DNA from: Gammaproteobacteria bacterium
Lineage (GTDB): Bacteria > Pseudomonadota > Gammaproteobacteria > SURF-13
NCBI GenBank assembly: GCA_003599485.1
Contig: QZKM01000041.1
Span: 1 to 46,739, forward strand
Length of the DNA: 46,739 nucleotides
Direction of reading: 5' to 3'
The notes under the pieces are model-generated. The model saw nothing but the letters and a program-made list of their open reading frames with translations, was not told the DNA's origin and made no database searches. Position 1 is the stretch's first letter; every line of letters begins with the position of its first letter. Both the position numbers and the translations under genes were made by a program. Of the stretch, positions 28,062 through 37,569 are shown piece by piece.

Positions 28062-28496
28062 GTGCCTGAGCGGAAAACATTCATCTGGCTTATTGCGGGA
28101 CTGGCTCTTGCCTGCGTTCTCTCTGCTCACGCTGAACGGCTCAAACCCATTGCGAGCGAGGAGCACGGCATTTTGCTTTCTCCCGGCATGGCGCAGCTCA
28201 TGGAAGAGGCCGAGGCGGGCGACGCCGAGGCCGCCAACACGGTGGGCGTGCAATATGAAATGGGCCTGAGCGTAGTAGAAAACTATAATGAGGCGATGAA
28301 GTGGTATCGCAAGGCGGCTGAGATGGGCAGCGTCGAGGCCTTGTACAATATCGGCGCCATGCACGAAGGCGGGTCGGGAATGCCCAGAAACAAGGACGAG
28401 GCGTTGCGCTGGTATGAACAAGCCGCCGCCAAGGGTCACGGCGGCGCACAAACCCGGGTTAAAATACTCAAGGAGCCCGCATCGGGCGCAAAATAA
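28062..28496 (+). CDS. Exported Sel1-repeat protein
   Basis: 144 residues from a GTG at 28062 with AGGA about 10 bases upstream; a TTG nine codons earlier is a weaker choice. An N-terminal signal peptide (TFIWLIAGLALACVLSAHA) sends it out of the cytoplasm. Two Sel1-type helical repeats of about 36 residues follow: DAEAANTVGVQYEMG to KWYRKAAEMGS, and VEALYNIGAMHEGG to RWYEQAAAKGH. Such repeats form protein-binding surfaces; the partner is unknown. It lies 58 bases after glnG and ends 3 bases before the convergent coaD stop. Confidence 0.85.
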   Translation: MPERKTFIWLIAGLALACVLSAHAERLKPIASEEHGILLSPGMAQLMEEAEAGDAEAANTVGVQYEMGLSVVENYNEAMKWYRKAAEMGSVEALYNIGAMHEGGSGMPRNKDEALRWYEQAAAKGHGGAQTRVKILKEPASGAK

Positions 28497-28499
28497 GCG

Positions 28500-29030
<531 letters not shown>

Positions 29031-29627
29031 TTATCCGGGATTGTGGCGCGCCAGATGATAGCCGACCTGGCCGGCCTGTTTGCTTTTTATGATGCGCCAG
29101 TTGTCAGGCATCGGCGGGGCATAGTCTGCCTCCGCTTCCATGTAAACGTACGCGCCGGGTTTCAGCCAGCCGTGTTTTTCCAGGGCCTGACACGCGGGAG
29201 CGATGAGCCCCTGCCGGAACGGCGGGTCGAGAAACACGATATCGAAGGCGCCCAGCGGCGCAGACGCAAGGTAAGCCAGCGCATCGGCCCGAATGATTTC
29301 CGCGCTGCTTGTGTGCAGGGTATGCGCATGTTCGCGCAGGCGGGCGACGGCGCGTGCGTCGCTGTCCACCATCACCACACTGGATGCTCCGCGTGACAGC
29401 GCCTCAAAACCCAGCGCGCCGCTGCCCGCGTATAAATCCAGGCACTTCGCGCCTTCAATGACGGGCGCGAGCCAGTTGAACAGGGTCTCGCGCACCCGGT
29501 CGGGCGTGGGGCGCAGCGTTTCAATTTCCGGGAAGCGCAGCTTTCTGCCGCGCCACGTCCCGCCAATGATGCGTAACTGCTGCGGCCGGCGCGGACGTTT
29601 TTTGACGCGCACGTTAAGGCTGTGCAC
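29031..29627 (-). CDS. rsmD: 16S rRNA (guanine966-N2)-methyltransferase
   Basis: 198 residues. RsmD methylates G966 of 16S rRNA in the assembling small subunit. LRIIGGTWRGRKLRFPE, LRPTPDRVRETLFNWL, the SAM-binding LDLYAGSGALGFEALSRGA and the catalytic LDPPF motif identify it. The likely start is a GTG at 29627, which overlaps the end of the upstream M16 gene by 14 bases. The N-terminal VRVKKRPRRPQQ tail is basic, as expected of an RNA-binding enzyme. Second to last in the M16-M16-rsmD-coaD run. Confidence 0.95.
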   Translation of the reverse strand: MHSLNVRVKKRPRRPQQLRIIGGTWRGRKLRFPEIETLRPTPDRVRETLFNWLAPVIEGAKCLDLYAGSGALGFEALSRGASSVVMVDSDARAVARLREHAHTLHTSSAEIIRADALAYLASAPLGAFDIVFLDPPFRQGLIAPACQALEKHGWLKPGAYVYMEAEADYAPPMPDNWRIIKSKQAGQVGYHLARHNPG

Positions 29628-30930
29628 CGCCGCCCACGATGACCGTCACCCTCTGCTCCGGTTTGATGCGGCGCTGAAAGGCATCCTTGATTTGCGCCAG
29701 CGTGACCTGCTCGACGCGTTGGGTATAGGTATCCAGATAATCGAGCGGCAGGTCATAGAATGCAATCAGCGCAAGATGGTCGAGCAGTTTGCTGTTGCTG
29801 TCGAGGCGCAGCGCGAAACCGCCAGTGATGTTTTGTTTGGCGGCCTTGAGTTCCTTTGCAGTGGGGCCTTGCGCAACAAAGTTACTCAGGGTGTCGAGCA
29901 GCACTTGCAGCGCCTCGTCGGCCTTGTCGTTGCGGGTCTGCAAGCCGAGTGTGTACGGGCCTGCCACGCGCATGGGCGCGAAGTAGCTGTAGGCGCTGTA
30001 GGATAGACCGCGCTTCTCGCGTATCTCATTGGAGATGCGCGACACCAGCCCATTGCCGCCCAGGATGTGATTGCCGACCAGGAGCGGAAAATAGTCCGGG
30101 TCGTCGCGGCTCATGCCGGTCTGCCCCATGAGAATGTGGGTTTGCGTGGACGGATGCGGTATACGGATGGTCTGTGCAGCCTGTGGCGCGACGGCGGGGA
30201 GCGCCGGCGCGCGTTCGCCGGAGGGCAGCAGCCCTGCCACCTGTTCCGCCAGCGCCTCGGCCTGCGCGCGGTTCAGTGCGCCGACGATGGCGACCACGGC
30301 GTTCCTCGCCACGTAATAACGTCCATGAAACGCCGCTATGTCCTCCCGCGTGAGCCTGCCCACCGACTGCTCGGTTCCACCCGGCTCGCCGGCATAGGGA
30401 TGGTCGGCGTATAACGCTTTATAAAAATTCTTGCCGGCGATAGCGCCCGGCGACTGTTCCTGCTGACGCAAACCCACCAGCATGCGGTTGCGCTCGCGCT
30501 CGAAGGCGGCGGCGGGAAAAGCGGGTGCGCGCAGCACCTCTGCCATAAGATCAAGCGCGGGTTGCAGCAGTCTGGCCTCAGCGAGGCTGCGCAGGCTGAC
30601 CGAGGCGCTGTCACGATCCGCCCCCGCACCGAACTGCGCGCCCAAAGAGGCGAAGCGCTCGGCGATTTCGTCCGCGTTGAGTTCGCCCGTTGCCGTCTTC
30701 ACGCCCTCCGCGAGCATCGCGCCGGTCAGCGCGGCAAGGCCATTCTTGTCCGCGTCGCGCGCGCTGCCCGCGTCAAATACCACGCGCACGTCCACCATGG
30801 GCAACTCAGGCGCGGGCACAAAATAAACGCGCGCGCCGTTCTGCGTCTGCCAGTGCTGAATCGCCGGACCGGCCTGGGCGATGCTCGCCACGAATACCAG
30901 CGCGGCCAGCAACCCATACTTAGCGCACAT
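29614..30930 (-). CDS. M16 family protein, probable non-catalytic subunit
   Basis: 438 residues with a Sec signal peptide (about 1-20, ending IAQAGP). The M16 fold is clear in both halves (FDAGSARDADKNGLAALTGAML; MGQTGMSRDDPDYFPLLVGNHILGGNGLVSRISNEIREKRGLSYSAYSYF). The zinc motif HxxEH is absent: the place where it should be reads LAALTGAML. The C-terminal R/Y motif of the partner-type subunit (EKRGLSYSAYSYF) is kept. M16B enzymes often work as a heterodimer of an HxxEH subunit and an R/Y subunit, and the catalytic partner is the gene just upstream (11-base overlap). It should therefore act in a periplasmic peptidase pair with unknown substrate. Confidence 0.93.
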   Translation of the reverse strand: MCAKYGLLAALVFVASIAQAGPAIQHWQTQNGARVYFVPAPELPMVDVRVVFDAGSARDADKNGLAALTGAMLAEGVKTATGELNADEIAERFASLGAQFGAGADRDSASVSLRSLAEARLLQPALDLMAEVLRAPAFPAAAFERERNRMLVGLRQQEQSPGAIAGKNFYKALYADHPYAGEPGGTEQSVGRLTREDIAAFHGRYYVARNAVVAIVGALNRAQAEALAEQVAGLLPSGERAPALPAVAPQAAQTIRIPHPSTQTHILMGQTGMSRDDPDYFPLLVGNHILGGNGLVSRISNEIREKRGLSYSAYSYFAPMRVAGPYTLGLQTRNDKADEALQVLLDTLSNFVAQGPTAKELKAAKQNITGGFALRLDSNSKLLDHLALIAFYDLPLDYLDTYTQRVEQVTLAQIKDAFQRRIKPEQRVTVIVGGGAQP

Positions 30931-32302
30931 CGTGGCCTCCCTTGCCCGCTGAGGCGCGCCGTTTATCCGGGTCCATGGGTAGCGGCTCCAGCACGGCCAC
31001 GGTCAGCCGGTCGTCAATTAAATATTTGCGCGCCACTTGCTGCACCTGCTCCGCAGTAACGGCATTGATGCGATCCAGGTATTCGTCCATCACGCGCCAT
31101 CCCAAGCCCACCGTCTCCAGCATACCGATTTGCATCGCCTGACCAAAAACTGAATCGCGCTCATAGACCCGGTTTGCCACCACTTGCGCCTTGATGCGCG
31201 CGAGTTCTTCCGTACCCACCGGCTCATCCTGCGCGCGCTTGATCTCGGCGCGCAGCGCCTGCTCCAGCTCCATGCTGCCGCGTCCCTGCGCGGGTGTGCC
31301 GTCAAATAAAAATAAATCCGGTGCGCGCGCGTAGAGGTTATAGCCTGCGCTCGCATTGGCCGCGATCTGCTGCTCACGCACCAGGCGCTTAGGCAGACGC
31401 GCGCTGCCGCCGCCGGAAAACACGGCGGACAGCACTTCCAGCGCATACGCCTCCCATCTGTCTTCCGGCTTCAGGCTGTTCAGCACCGGCGCGGGATAGC
31501 CCATGATGAGATAGGGCAGTTCCGCCGGCGCCTTGACCGTGACGCGGCGCACGCCGTTTTGTTCCGCCTCGCGGCGCGGCTTGGGTGAAACCAATTTACC
31601 CGGCTTGAGCGGGCCGAAATGGCTTTGCGCGAGTTTATGCACCTCGCGCGCGTCCACATCGCCCACCACCACCAGCGTGGCGTTGTTGGGTGCATACCAG
31701 CGCCGGTACCAGTCTTTCAGATCATTGAGGGTCAGATTTTCCAGGTCATCCATCCAGCCGATGACCGGGTTGCGGTAGGCGCTGTTTTGAAACGCGACGC
31801 CGTTGAATTCTTCATAGGTGCGCGATTCGGGGTCGTCTTCGGTGCGCAGGCGGCGCTCCTCCATCACCACTTTCAGTTCCTTCTCGAATTCTTTTTCTTT
31901 GAGCAGCAGGTTGCGCATGCGGTCGGATTCGATCATGAAACTCACCGGCAGGCGGCTTTTTTCCAGTTGCTGGTAATAGGCCGTGTAGTCGCGTCCGGTG
32001 AAGGCGTTTTCGCGTCCGCCGTTTTCGGAGATGATGCGCGAGGCCTCGTTCGGTCCGAATTTGCGCGTGCCCTGAAACATCATGTGCTCCAGCACGTGCG
32101 AGATGCCGGTGATGCCGCTGTATTCGTAGCTGGAACCGACCTTGTACCACACCTGCGACACCACCACCGGCGCCCGATGGTCTTCACGTACAATGATCTT
32201 GAGGCCGTTGTTGAGCTTGAATTCATGCGTGGCGCTGTCCGCGCCGTACGCCGCGCCGAGAAACAACAGCAGCGGCAGGAGTAAGATAAAGCGTTTATAC
32301 AC
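30920..32302 (-). CDS. M16 family zinc peptidase, catalytic subunit
   Basis: 460 residues from a GTG at 32302, with GGACAGG upstream. A signal peptide (FILLLPLLLFLGAAYGAD) points to the periplasm. The catalytic H-x-x-E-H is HVLEH in GISHVLEHMMFQGT, and the third zinc ligand is expected in KELKVVMEERRLR about 75 residues later. NAFTGRDYTAYYQQL is also typical. The second half is the usual inactive repeat. The stop overlaps the start of the non-catalytic M16 gene, consistent with equal production of both halves. This gene is divergent from ftsY, as in many gamma- and betaproteobacteria. Confidence 0.95.
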   Translation of the reverse strand: MYKRFILLLPLLLFLGAAYGADSATHEFKLNNGLKIIVREDHRAPVVVSQVWYKVGSSYEYSGITGISHVLEHMMFQGTRKFGPNEASRIISENGGRENAFTGRDYTAYYQQLEKSRLPVSFMIESDRMRNLLLKEKEFEKELKVVMEERRLRTEDDPESRTYEEFNGVAFQNSAYRNPVIGWMDDLENLTLNDLKDWYRRWYAPNNATLVVVGDVDAREVHKLAQSHFGPLKPGKLVSPKPRREAEQNGVRRVTVKAPAELPYLIMGYPAPVLNSLKPEDRWEAYALEVLSAVFSGGGSARLPKRLVREQQIAANASAGYNLYARAPDLFLFDGTPAQGRGSMELEQALRAEIKRAQDEPVGTEELARIKAQVVANRVYERDSVFGQAMQIGMLETVGLGWRVMDEYLDRINAVTAEQVQQVARKYLIDDRLTVAVLEPLPMDPDKRRASAGKGGHDVR

Positions 32303-32375
32303 AAACCTGTCCTTATTTATTTTGTTTAGATGATAACATAGCGGTCAATAGCCCTACCTATGACCGTGACCACCG

Positions 32376-33332
32376 ATGTTAAGTTTCAAAAAACCACCTC
32401 CTTCCGGTAACACCGGTTTAACCGGCCTGGCCCGCCTCAAGCAGGGACTGGCGCGGGCGCGCAGCGGTCTGGGCGCGGCCTTTGCCGGGCTGTTCCGCGC
32501 TTCCGCCGTGGACGAGACGCTGCTGGAGGAAATAGAAACCCTGCTGCTTGGCGCGGACGCGGGGGTAGAGGTGACGCAGACCGTGCTGCACTCTTTACGC
32601 ACGCGCCTGGCGCTGGGCGAACTGCCAGACGGCGCGGCGCTGAATGCTGCGCTGCGCGCGGAACTGCTTGCCATGCTTGCGCCCTCTGCGCAGCCGCTGC
32701 GCATCCCATCTCACATCCGGCCGTTCGTGATTTTGGTGGTGGGCGTCAACGGCGCGGGCAAGACCACCACCATCGGCAAGCTGGCGAAACAGTTGCAGCA
32801 ATCCGGCCACAGCGTGCTGCTGGCCGCGGGTGACACCTTCCGCGCCGCCGCAATGGAACAATTACAGAACTGGGGAGCACGCAACAACGTGCCCGTGATC
32901 GGTCAGCCGCAGGGCGCGGACTCCGCCTCGGTGATTTACGACGCGCTGCAAGCGGCCAGGGCGCGCGGGGCAGACGTGTTGATCGCGGACACCTCCGGGC
33001 GATTGCACACGCAGAGCAACCTGATGGAGGAACTGAAAAAGATCAAACGCGTAGTCAGCAAGCTCGACCCCGCCGCGCCGCACGAAGTAATGCTGATCGT
33101 GGACGGCACGCAGGGACAAAACGCGCTGGCGCAGGCCGTGCAATTCCATCAAGCTCTCAGCCTCACCGGCGTCACCCTCACCAAGCTCGACGGCACGGCC
33201 AAGGGCGGTATCGTGTTCGCCATCGCCAAAAAGCTCGGTGTGCCGTTGCGTTACATCGGCATCGGAGAAGGCGTGGATGATTTGCGCGAATTCGACGCGG
33301 CGCAGTTCGTAGAAGCGTTGTTTGGCGAATAA
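32376..33332 (+). CDS. ftsY: Signal recognition particle receptor FtsY
   Basis: 318 residues. FtsY is the membrane-associated GTPase that receives SRP-ribosome complexes. The short N-terminus lacks the long acidic A-domain of E. coli FtsY (497 residues). The N domain (about 20-105: LARARSGLGAAFAGLF, LLEEIETLLLGADAGVE) is followed by the GTPase with GVNGAGKTTTIGKLA, DTFRAAAMEQL, DTSGRLHTQSNLMEEL, TKLDGTAKGG and YIGIGEGVDDLREFDA. It heads the ftsY-ftsE-ftsX run, with 3 bases before ftsE. Confidence 0.98.
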   Translation: MLSFKKPPPSGNTGLTGLARLKQGLARARSGLGAAFAGLFRASAVDETLLEEIETLLLGADAGVEVTQTVLHSLRTRLALGELPDGAALNAALRAELLAMLAPSAQPLRIPSHIRPFVILVVGVNGAGKTTTIGKLAKQLQQSGHSVLLAAGDTFRAAAMEQLQNWGARNNVPVIGQPQGADSASVIYDALQAARARGADVLIADTSGRLHTQSNLMEELKKIKRVVSKLDPAAPHEVMLIVDGTQGQNALAQAVQFHQALSLTGVTLTKLDGTAKGGIVFAIAKKLGVPLRYIGIGEGVDDLREFDAAQFVEALFGE

Positions 33333-33335
33333 AAC

Positions 33336-34025
33336 ATGATTCATTTTGACCACGTCGGCAAGCGCTATCCCGGCGGGTTTGAGGCGTTAAACGATCTCTC
33401 TTTTGAAATCACCCAGGGCGAGATGGCGTTTCTCACCGGTCATTCCGGCGCGGGCAAGAGTACGGTATTAAAACTTATCGCGCTCATCGAGCGCGCCAGC
33501 GCCGGCCAGGTGATCGTCAATGGCCAGAATCTCACAGCGCTGGGCGAGCGGCGCATTCCTCATCTGCGCCGCTCCATCGGCATGGTGTTTCAGAATCATC
33601 GTCTGCTGTACGACCGCACCGTGTTCGACAACGTCGCGCTGCCGCTCATCATCAGCGGACATGGCCACGGCGAGATCGGGCGGCGGGTGCGCGCCGCGCT
33701 GGACAAGGTCGGGCTGCTCGATAAAGAACGCGCCTGTCCCATCACGCTCTCCGGCGGCGAACAGCAGCGCGTCGGCATCGCGCGCGCCGTGGTGCACAAG
33801 CCGCCCATCCTGCTCGCCGATGAACCGACCGGCAATCTCGACCCCGATCTGTCGCGCGAGGTAATGGAACTGTTCCGTCAGTTCAATCAATTCGGCGTGA
33901 CGGTGTTGATCGCAAGCCACGACCTCGATCTCATCACGCGCCTGCCGTATCGCGTCCTCAGCCTGAAGGCCGGACGCCTGAGCGGCGAGCGCGCAGCCCC
34001 GCGTGCGGGCGCGTTACCCGCATGA
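33336..34025 (+). CDS. ftsE: Cell division ATP-binding protein FtsE
   Basis: 229 residues, an ABC ATPase of the FtsEX complex that switches on septal peptidoglycan hydrolases through EnvC-type partners. [24 protein letters not shown] starts the chain. Walker A is GHSGAGKST, the Q-loop lies in [10 protein letters not shown], the signature is [15 protein letters not shown], Walker B is [12 protein letters not shown], and the switch His is in IASHDL. The stop overlaps the ftsX ATG by 4 bases. All ATPase residues are intact. Confidence 0.98.
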   Translation: MIHFDHVGKRYPGGFEALNDLSFEITQGEMAFLTGHSGAGKSTVLKLIALIERASAGQVIVNGQNLTALGERRIPHLRRSIGMVFQNHRLLYDRTVFDNVALPLIISGHGHGEIGRRVRAALDKVGLLDKERACPITLSGGEQQRVGIARAVVHKPPILLADEPTGNLDPDLSREVMELFRQFNQFGVTVLIASHDLDLITRLPYRVLSLKAGRLSGERAAPRAGALPA

Positions 34026-35014
34026 AACGCCGCCCCTGCAAGCCAGCGCTGCCGCGTAATGAAGCCCCGCGCCGTGGCGCGGAGCGGCGCACGGGCGCGA
34101 ATGGGTTCAGCGCCTGGCTGCGCAACCACCTGCGCGTATTCTTTAATACCCTGGGCCAGCTGTACCGCGCCCCACTGCACGCCTTGCTCACGGTGGCGGT
34201 GATCGGCATCTCGCTTGCCCTGCCGGGCGGGCTCTATGTAGTGCTGCAAAACGCCCAGCGCCTGGCCGGCCATTGGCAGGGAACGGCGCAGATTTCGCTT
34301 TTTCTTAAAGCTTCCGTCAGCGACGAGGAGGCTGAAAAACTGGCCGTACAGGTACGCGGAGTGGAGAACATCAAGCAGGTGCGCATCCTGTCACGCGCTC
34401 AGGCCTTGGAGGAGTTTCGCGCGCTTTCCGGCCTGGACCAGGCGCTCTCCGCGCTGGGGGAGAATCCTTTGCCTGCGCTGCTGATCGTGACACCCGCCTC
34501 GGAGGAGCCGGCCGCCGCCGAGGCATTGTTGAAAACCCTTGCCGCCCTGCCTGAAGTGGAAGCGGCCGAGCTGGACCTCGATTGGCTCAAGCGACTGCGC
34601 GCGTTGCTGGACTTGTTGCAGCGCGCGGTGTGGCTGCTCGGCGCGCTGCTGTCCGGCGCCGTGCTGCTCATCATGGGCAACACCTTGCGCCTCGCCATTC
34701 ACAACCGGCGCGAGGAGATCGAGCTCATGCGCCTGATCGGCGCCACCGATGCCTTCATCCGCCGCCCGTTTTTATACTCCGGCCTCATCTACGGGCTGTC
34801 CGGCGCGCTGTTTGCATTAATACTGCTGGGGTTTATCCTGGGATTGCTTGCCGCCCCCGTTAAGGCGCTGGCGGAGCTTTATAATAGCTCCTTTGAAATC
34901 AATGGCTTGGGTGTGGATTCCGGCCTCGGCCTGCTTGCCCTTGGAGCCCTGTTGGGGCTGGCGGGGGCATGGCTGGCGGTGGGACGGCAACTCAAACAAA
35001 TCCAGCCCGGATAG
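34022..35014 (+). CDS. ftsX: Cell division protein FtsX
   Basis: 330 residues, the membrane partner of FtsE. A basic N-terminal tail (about 45 residues, rich in Arg) is followed by a first membrane segment (LHALLTVAVIGISLALPGGLYVVL, about 58-80). A periplasmic domain of about 125 residues carries the FtsX motif VSDEEAEKLAVQVRGVENI. Three more membrane segments follow (about 205-225, 255-275 and 300-320), with LRLAIHNRREEIELMRLIGAT in the cytoplasmic loop. The periplasmic domain binds the hydrolase activator. ATG 34022 overlaps ftsE, so both are made together. Confidence 0.97.
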   Translation: MKRRPCKPALPRNEAPRRGAERRTGANGFSAWLRNHLRVFFNTLGQLYRAPLHALLTVAVIGISLALPGGLYVVLQNAQRLAGHWQGTAQISLFLKASVSDEEAEKLAVQVRGVENIKQVRILSRAQALEEFRALSGLDQALSALGENPLPALLIVTPASEEPAAAEALLKTLAALPEVEAAELDLDWLKRLRALLDLLQRAVWLLGALLSGAVLLIMGNTLRLAIHNRREEIELMRLIGATDAFIRRPFLYSGLIYGLSGALFALILLGFILGLLAAPVKALAELYNSSFEINGLGVDSGLGLLALGALLGLAGAWLAVGRQLKQIQPG

Positions 35015-35043
35015 GCTCCAAAGGGTTGAACTTTATAGCCGGT

Positions 35044-35070
35044 TTAGCACTCTCATTGCATGAGTGCTAA
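35044..35070. promoter_or_regulatory. Perfect CIRCE element (HrcA operator) overlapping the rpoH promoter
   Basis: TTAGCACTC-N9-GAGTGCTAA matches the CIRCE consensus in all 18 defined positions. Its right arm overlaps an extended -10 promoter TGCTAAAAT (35065-35073), so HrcA binding would block initiation near 35080. The rpoH start codon is 32 bases after the element. This places sigma32 synthesis under HrcA repression, by inference. Confidence 0.9.
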
Positions 35071-35101
35071 AATAACGTTTGTGAGAAATGAAGGGGTTGC
35101 C

Positions 35102-35944
35102 ATGACTGCGTCTTTATCCTTGGCGGTACCGGCCGGAAGCCTGCATCAATACATGCAGGCCGCGCACAGCGTGCCCATGCTGAGCGTGGACGAGGAGCGC
35201 GCGCTGGCCGTGCGCTACCGCGAACACGATGATCTCGACGCCGCCATGAAGCTGGTGCTCGCGCACCTGCGCTTCGTGATCCATGTCGCGCGCGGTTACA
35301 GCGGCTATGGCCTGAGCCAGGAAGACCTGATCCAGGAAGGCAACATCGGTCTGATGAAGGCGGTGAAGCGTTTTGATCCGGCGATGGGCGTGCGCCTGGT
35401 GTCGTTCGCCGTGCACTGGATCCGCGCCGAGATACACGAATTCATCTTGCGCAACTGGCGCATCGTCAAGATCGCCACCACCAAGGCGCAGCGCAAGCTG
35501 TTTTTTAATCTGCGCAGCGCCGCCAAGCGCCGCGGCTGGTTCAGTCACGATGAAATCCAGCACGTCGCCAAAGATTTAGGAGTGCGCGCCGAGGACGTGC
35601 GCGAGATGGAGGCGCGCCTGAACGGCCATGACTACGCCTTCGACGCGCATGATGATGATGCCGACGACGGCGCATACGCGCCGGCAGCCTATCTGCCCGA
35701 CCTGCGCTACGACCCGGCGACCGCGCTGGAGCAAAGCGACGCGGAACAAGACAACGTCACGCGCCTGCAACAGGGTCTCGCCAAGCTGGATGCGCGCAGC
35801 CGTGACATCATGCAGCGCCGCTGGTTGAACGAAGGCAAGGCCACGCTGCAAGAGCTGGCCGATGACTACCAAATTTCAGTGGAGCGCGTGCGCCAGCTGG
35901 AAAGCGCGGCGCTGAAAAAGCTCAAGTCCACCTTGGCCGCCTAG
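35102..35944 (+). CDS. rpoH: RNA polymerase heat-shock sigma factor sigma32
   Basis: 280 residues (E. coli 284). The ATG at 35102 is used, with AAGGGG upstream; an in-frame ATG at 35060 lies inside the CIRCE operator and before the likely transcription start. Region 1.2 starts [19 protein letters not shown]. Region 2 has [43 protein letters not shown] and [24 protein letters not shown]. The RpoH box is [14 protein letters not shown]. Region 4 has [27 protein letters not shown]. It follows ftsX by 87 bases, an order conserved in gammaproteobacteria. Confidence 0.98.
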   Translation: MTASLSLAVPAGSLHQYMQAAHSVPMLSVDEERALAVRYREHDDLDAAMKLVLAHLRFVIHVARGYSGYGLSQEDLIQEGNIGLMKAVKRFDPAMGVRLVSFAVHWIRAEIHEFILRNWRIVKIATTKAQRKLFFNLRSAAKRRGWFSHDEIQHVAKDLGVRAEDVREMEARLNGHDYAFDAHDDDADDGAYAPAAYLPDLRYDPATALEQSDAEQDNVTRLQQGLAKLDARSRDIMQRRWLNEGKATLQELADDYQISVERVRQLESAALKKLKSTLAA

Positions 35945-35952
35945 AATTGGAT

Positions 35953-35981
35953 GGTGGGTTACGGCTTCGGCCTAACCCACC
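35953..35981. repeat. Hairpin repeat between convergent rpoH and bioD, possible terminator
   Basis: GGTGGGTTA (35953-35961) and TAACCCACC (35973-35981) form a perfect 9-bp stem around an 11-base loop with its own CGGC/TTCG-like core. It lies between the stops of two convergent genes. GTGGGTTA...TAACCCAC hairpins of this kind are dispersed repeats in many proteobacterial genomes. There is no T run, so termination would be weak or Rho-aided. Confidence 0.55.
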
Positions 35982-35986
35982 CTACA

Positions 35987-36667
35987 TCACCCCAATATAA
36001 CTCCCACATCCAGCGCAGCGGCGATTTGATTCACATCGCGCTGCGGCAGATACGGCACACTGCCCAACAGCGGCGCACTGATGCGTTCGCGTAACGCGGC
36101 TATATTGCGCTCCAGTTCGGTAAACCGAGGCTGCACGGCGTTCGCCACCCAGCCAGCGAGCGGCACGCCGTGTTGCATGATGCTCTGCGCGGTAAGCAGC
36201 GCGTGATTCAAGCACCCCAGTCGTATCCCCACCACCAGAATCACGGGCAGGCCCAGGCACTTTGCCAAGTCCGCCATGGTATCACGCCCATTGAGCGGAA
36301 CCAGCCAGCCGCCCGCGCCTTCCGCGATCACCACATCGGCGCGCGCGGCAAGCATATCGAACTGCGCCTTGATGCGCGTAAGATCAATGCGCACGCCCGC
36401 ATCGTGCGCCGCGAGGTGCGGCGCGATGGGCGCGGCGAAAAAATACGGGTTCACCTCCTCGTAGCTCGCGCGCAGCGTCGCGTGCTCGCCGAGCAGCAGC
36501 GCGTCCTCGTTACGCAAGCCTTGCGCCGTCTCAATGACGCCGCAGGCCACGGGCTTGAATGCCGCCGTCCGGCAGCCTGCGTCCGCCAGGACCTTCAGCA
36601 AACCCAGCGCCACCCAGGTTTTGCCCGCATCGGTGTCGGTACCGGTGATGAAAAAACCGCGCGTCAC
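35987..36667 (-). CDS. bioD: Dethiobiotin synthetase
   Basis: 226 residues. BioD closes the ureido ring of dethiobiotin from 7,8-diaminopelargonate, CO2 and ATP. The P-loop is GTDTDAGKTWVALGL. The conserved FKPVACGVIET (substrate Lys), EGAGGWLVPLN and VVGIRLGCLNHALLT follow. The ATG overlaps the bioC stop by 4 bases. It is the last gene of the bioB-F-H-C-D operon; its product supplies BioB. Confidence 0.96.
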   Translation of the reverse strand: MTRGFFITGTDTDAGKTWVALGLLKVLADAGCRTAAFKPVACGVIETAQGLRNEDALLLGEHATLRASYEEVNPYFFAAPIAPHLAAHDAGVRIDLTRIKAQFDMLAARADVVIAEGAGGWLVPLNGRDTMADLAKCLGLPVILVVGIRLGCLNHALLTAQSIMQHGVPLAGWVANAVQPRFTELERNIAALRERISAPLLGSVPYLPQRDVNQIAAALDVGVILG

Positions 36668-37569
36668 GGGTTTTTGCGTCCGCGCAAACTCGACAGCGGT
36701 ATCTTGACCGTACCCTCATGCGCCTTTTGCAGTTCACCCTCCGGCGCCCAGGCGTGGCCATAGACCACTTCATAGCTGGCCGGCAGCACGCCGTTCCGGC
36801 GCCATGTTTCGTACGCCGCGCGCATATTCTGCATACGTGTCTTGCCAGTGAGGCCGTGCGCGCGCCCGGCGCTGACGTTGTGCGCGCCGAGCGCCTTCAA
36901 ATCGCGCATCAGTTTGTCCACATCGGGATAGGTGAGGGTAAACTGTTCCATGTCCATCACCGGGTTAGTAAAGCGCACTCGCAGCAGGGCGTCGCCAAGG
37001 TCGTGCATGTCCATGAAGGCGTGCACATGAACAAATCCATCCGCGCGCGCGAAGCTCTCGCGCAACTCCTTCAAGGTGTCCGGCCCGAAGCTGGAAAACA
37101 TGAGCAAGCCGCCGGGCGCGAGCACGCGCCGCATTTCGCTTAATACGCGCTCCGGCTCGCCGCACCATTGCAGGGTGAGATTGGAAAACACCAGTTCCAT
37201 GCTTCCCGTAGCAAACGGCAGCGCCTCCGCGTCGGCGCAGGTAAATGTGGTGCGCCGCATAAACCATTTGTCCATCATGGGCGTGGCGCGGCGCGCCAGG
37301 CGCAGCATGCCCAGGGAAAGATCGAGCGCGGTTACTTGAGCGAACGGATAACGTTGTGCCAGCATACGGGTGCTTCTGCCCGTGGCCGAGCCGATGTCGA
37401 GCACACGCCGCGGGTTGAGCTTGACGAGATCGAGGCGCTGCACCATGCGCTGCGCCACCTCTTTTTGCAACGGCGCATGATCCTCGTAGCTATGCGCGGC
37501 GCGGTCAAAGGCGCGCCTCATGAGCGCCTTATTGATGCGATAGCGTTGGTCCAGCGGGCCGTCACTCAT
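36664..37569 (-). CDS. bioC: Malonyl-ACP O-methyltransferase
   Basis: 301 residues. BioC methylates malonyl-ACP so that fatty acid synthesis can build pimeloyl-ACP methyl ester. AFDRAAHSYEDHAPLQKEVAQRM is the typical BioC N-terminus, followed by the SAM-binding motif VLDIGSATGRST, LDLSLGMLRLAR, LVFSNLTLQWC and APGGLLMFSSFGPDTLKEL. It sits between bioH (8-base overlap) and bioD (4-base overlap). BioC beside BioH shows the BioC-BioH pimelate route of E. coli. Confidence 0.95.
   Translation of the reverse strand: MSDGPLDQRYRINKALMRRAFDRAAHSYEDHAPLQKEVAQRMVQRLDLVKLNPRRVLDIGSATGRSTRMLAQRYPFAQVTALDLSLGMLRLARRATPMMDKWFMRRTTFTCADAEALPFATGSMELVFSNLTLQWCGEPERVLSEMRRVLAPGGLLMFSSFGPDTLKELRESFARADGFVHVHAFMDMHDLGDALLRVRFTNPVMDMEQFTLTYPDVDKLMRDLKALGAHNVSAGRAHGLTGKTRMQNMRAAYETWRRNGVLPASYEVVYGHAWAPEGELQKAHEGTVKIPLSSLRGRKNP

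Noticed and set aside
35060-35101. A 14-residue N-terminal extension of RpoH from the ATG at 35060.
   Set aside because: That ATG lies inside the CIRCE operator and upstream of the predicted transcription start. The family N-terminus and the ribosome binding site point to 35102.
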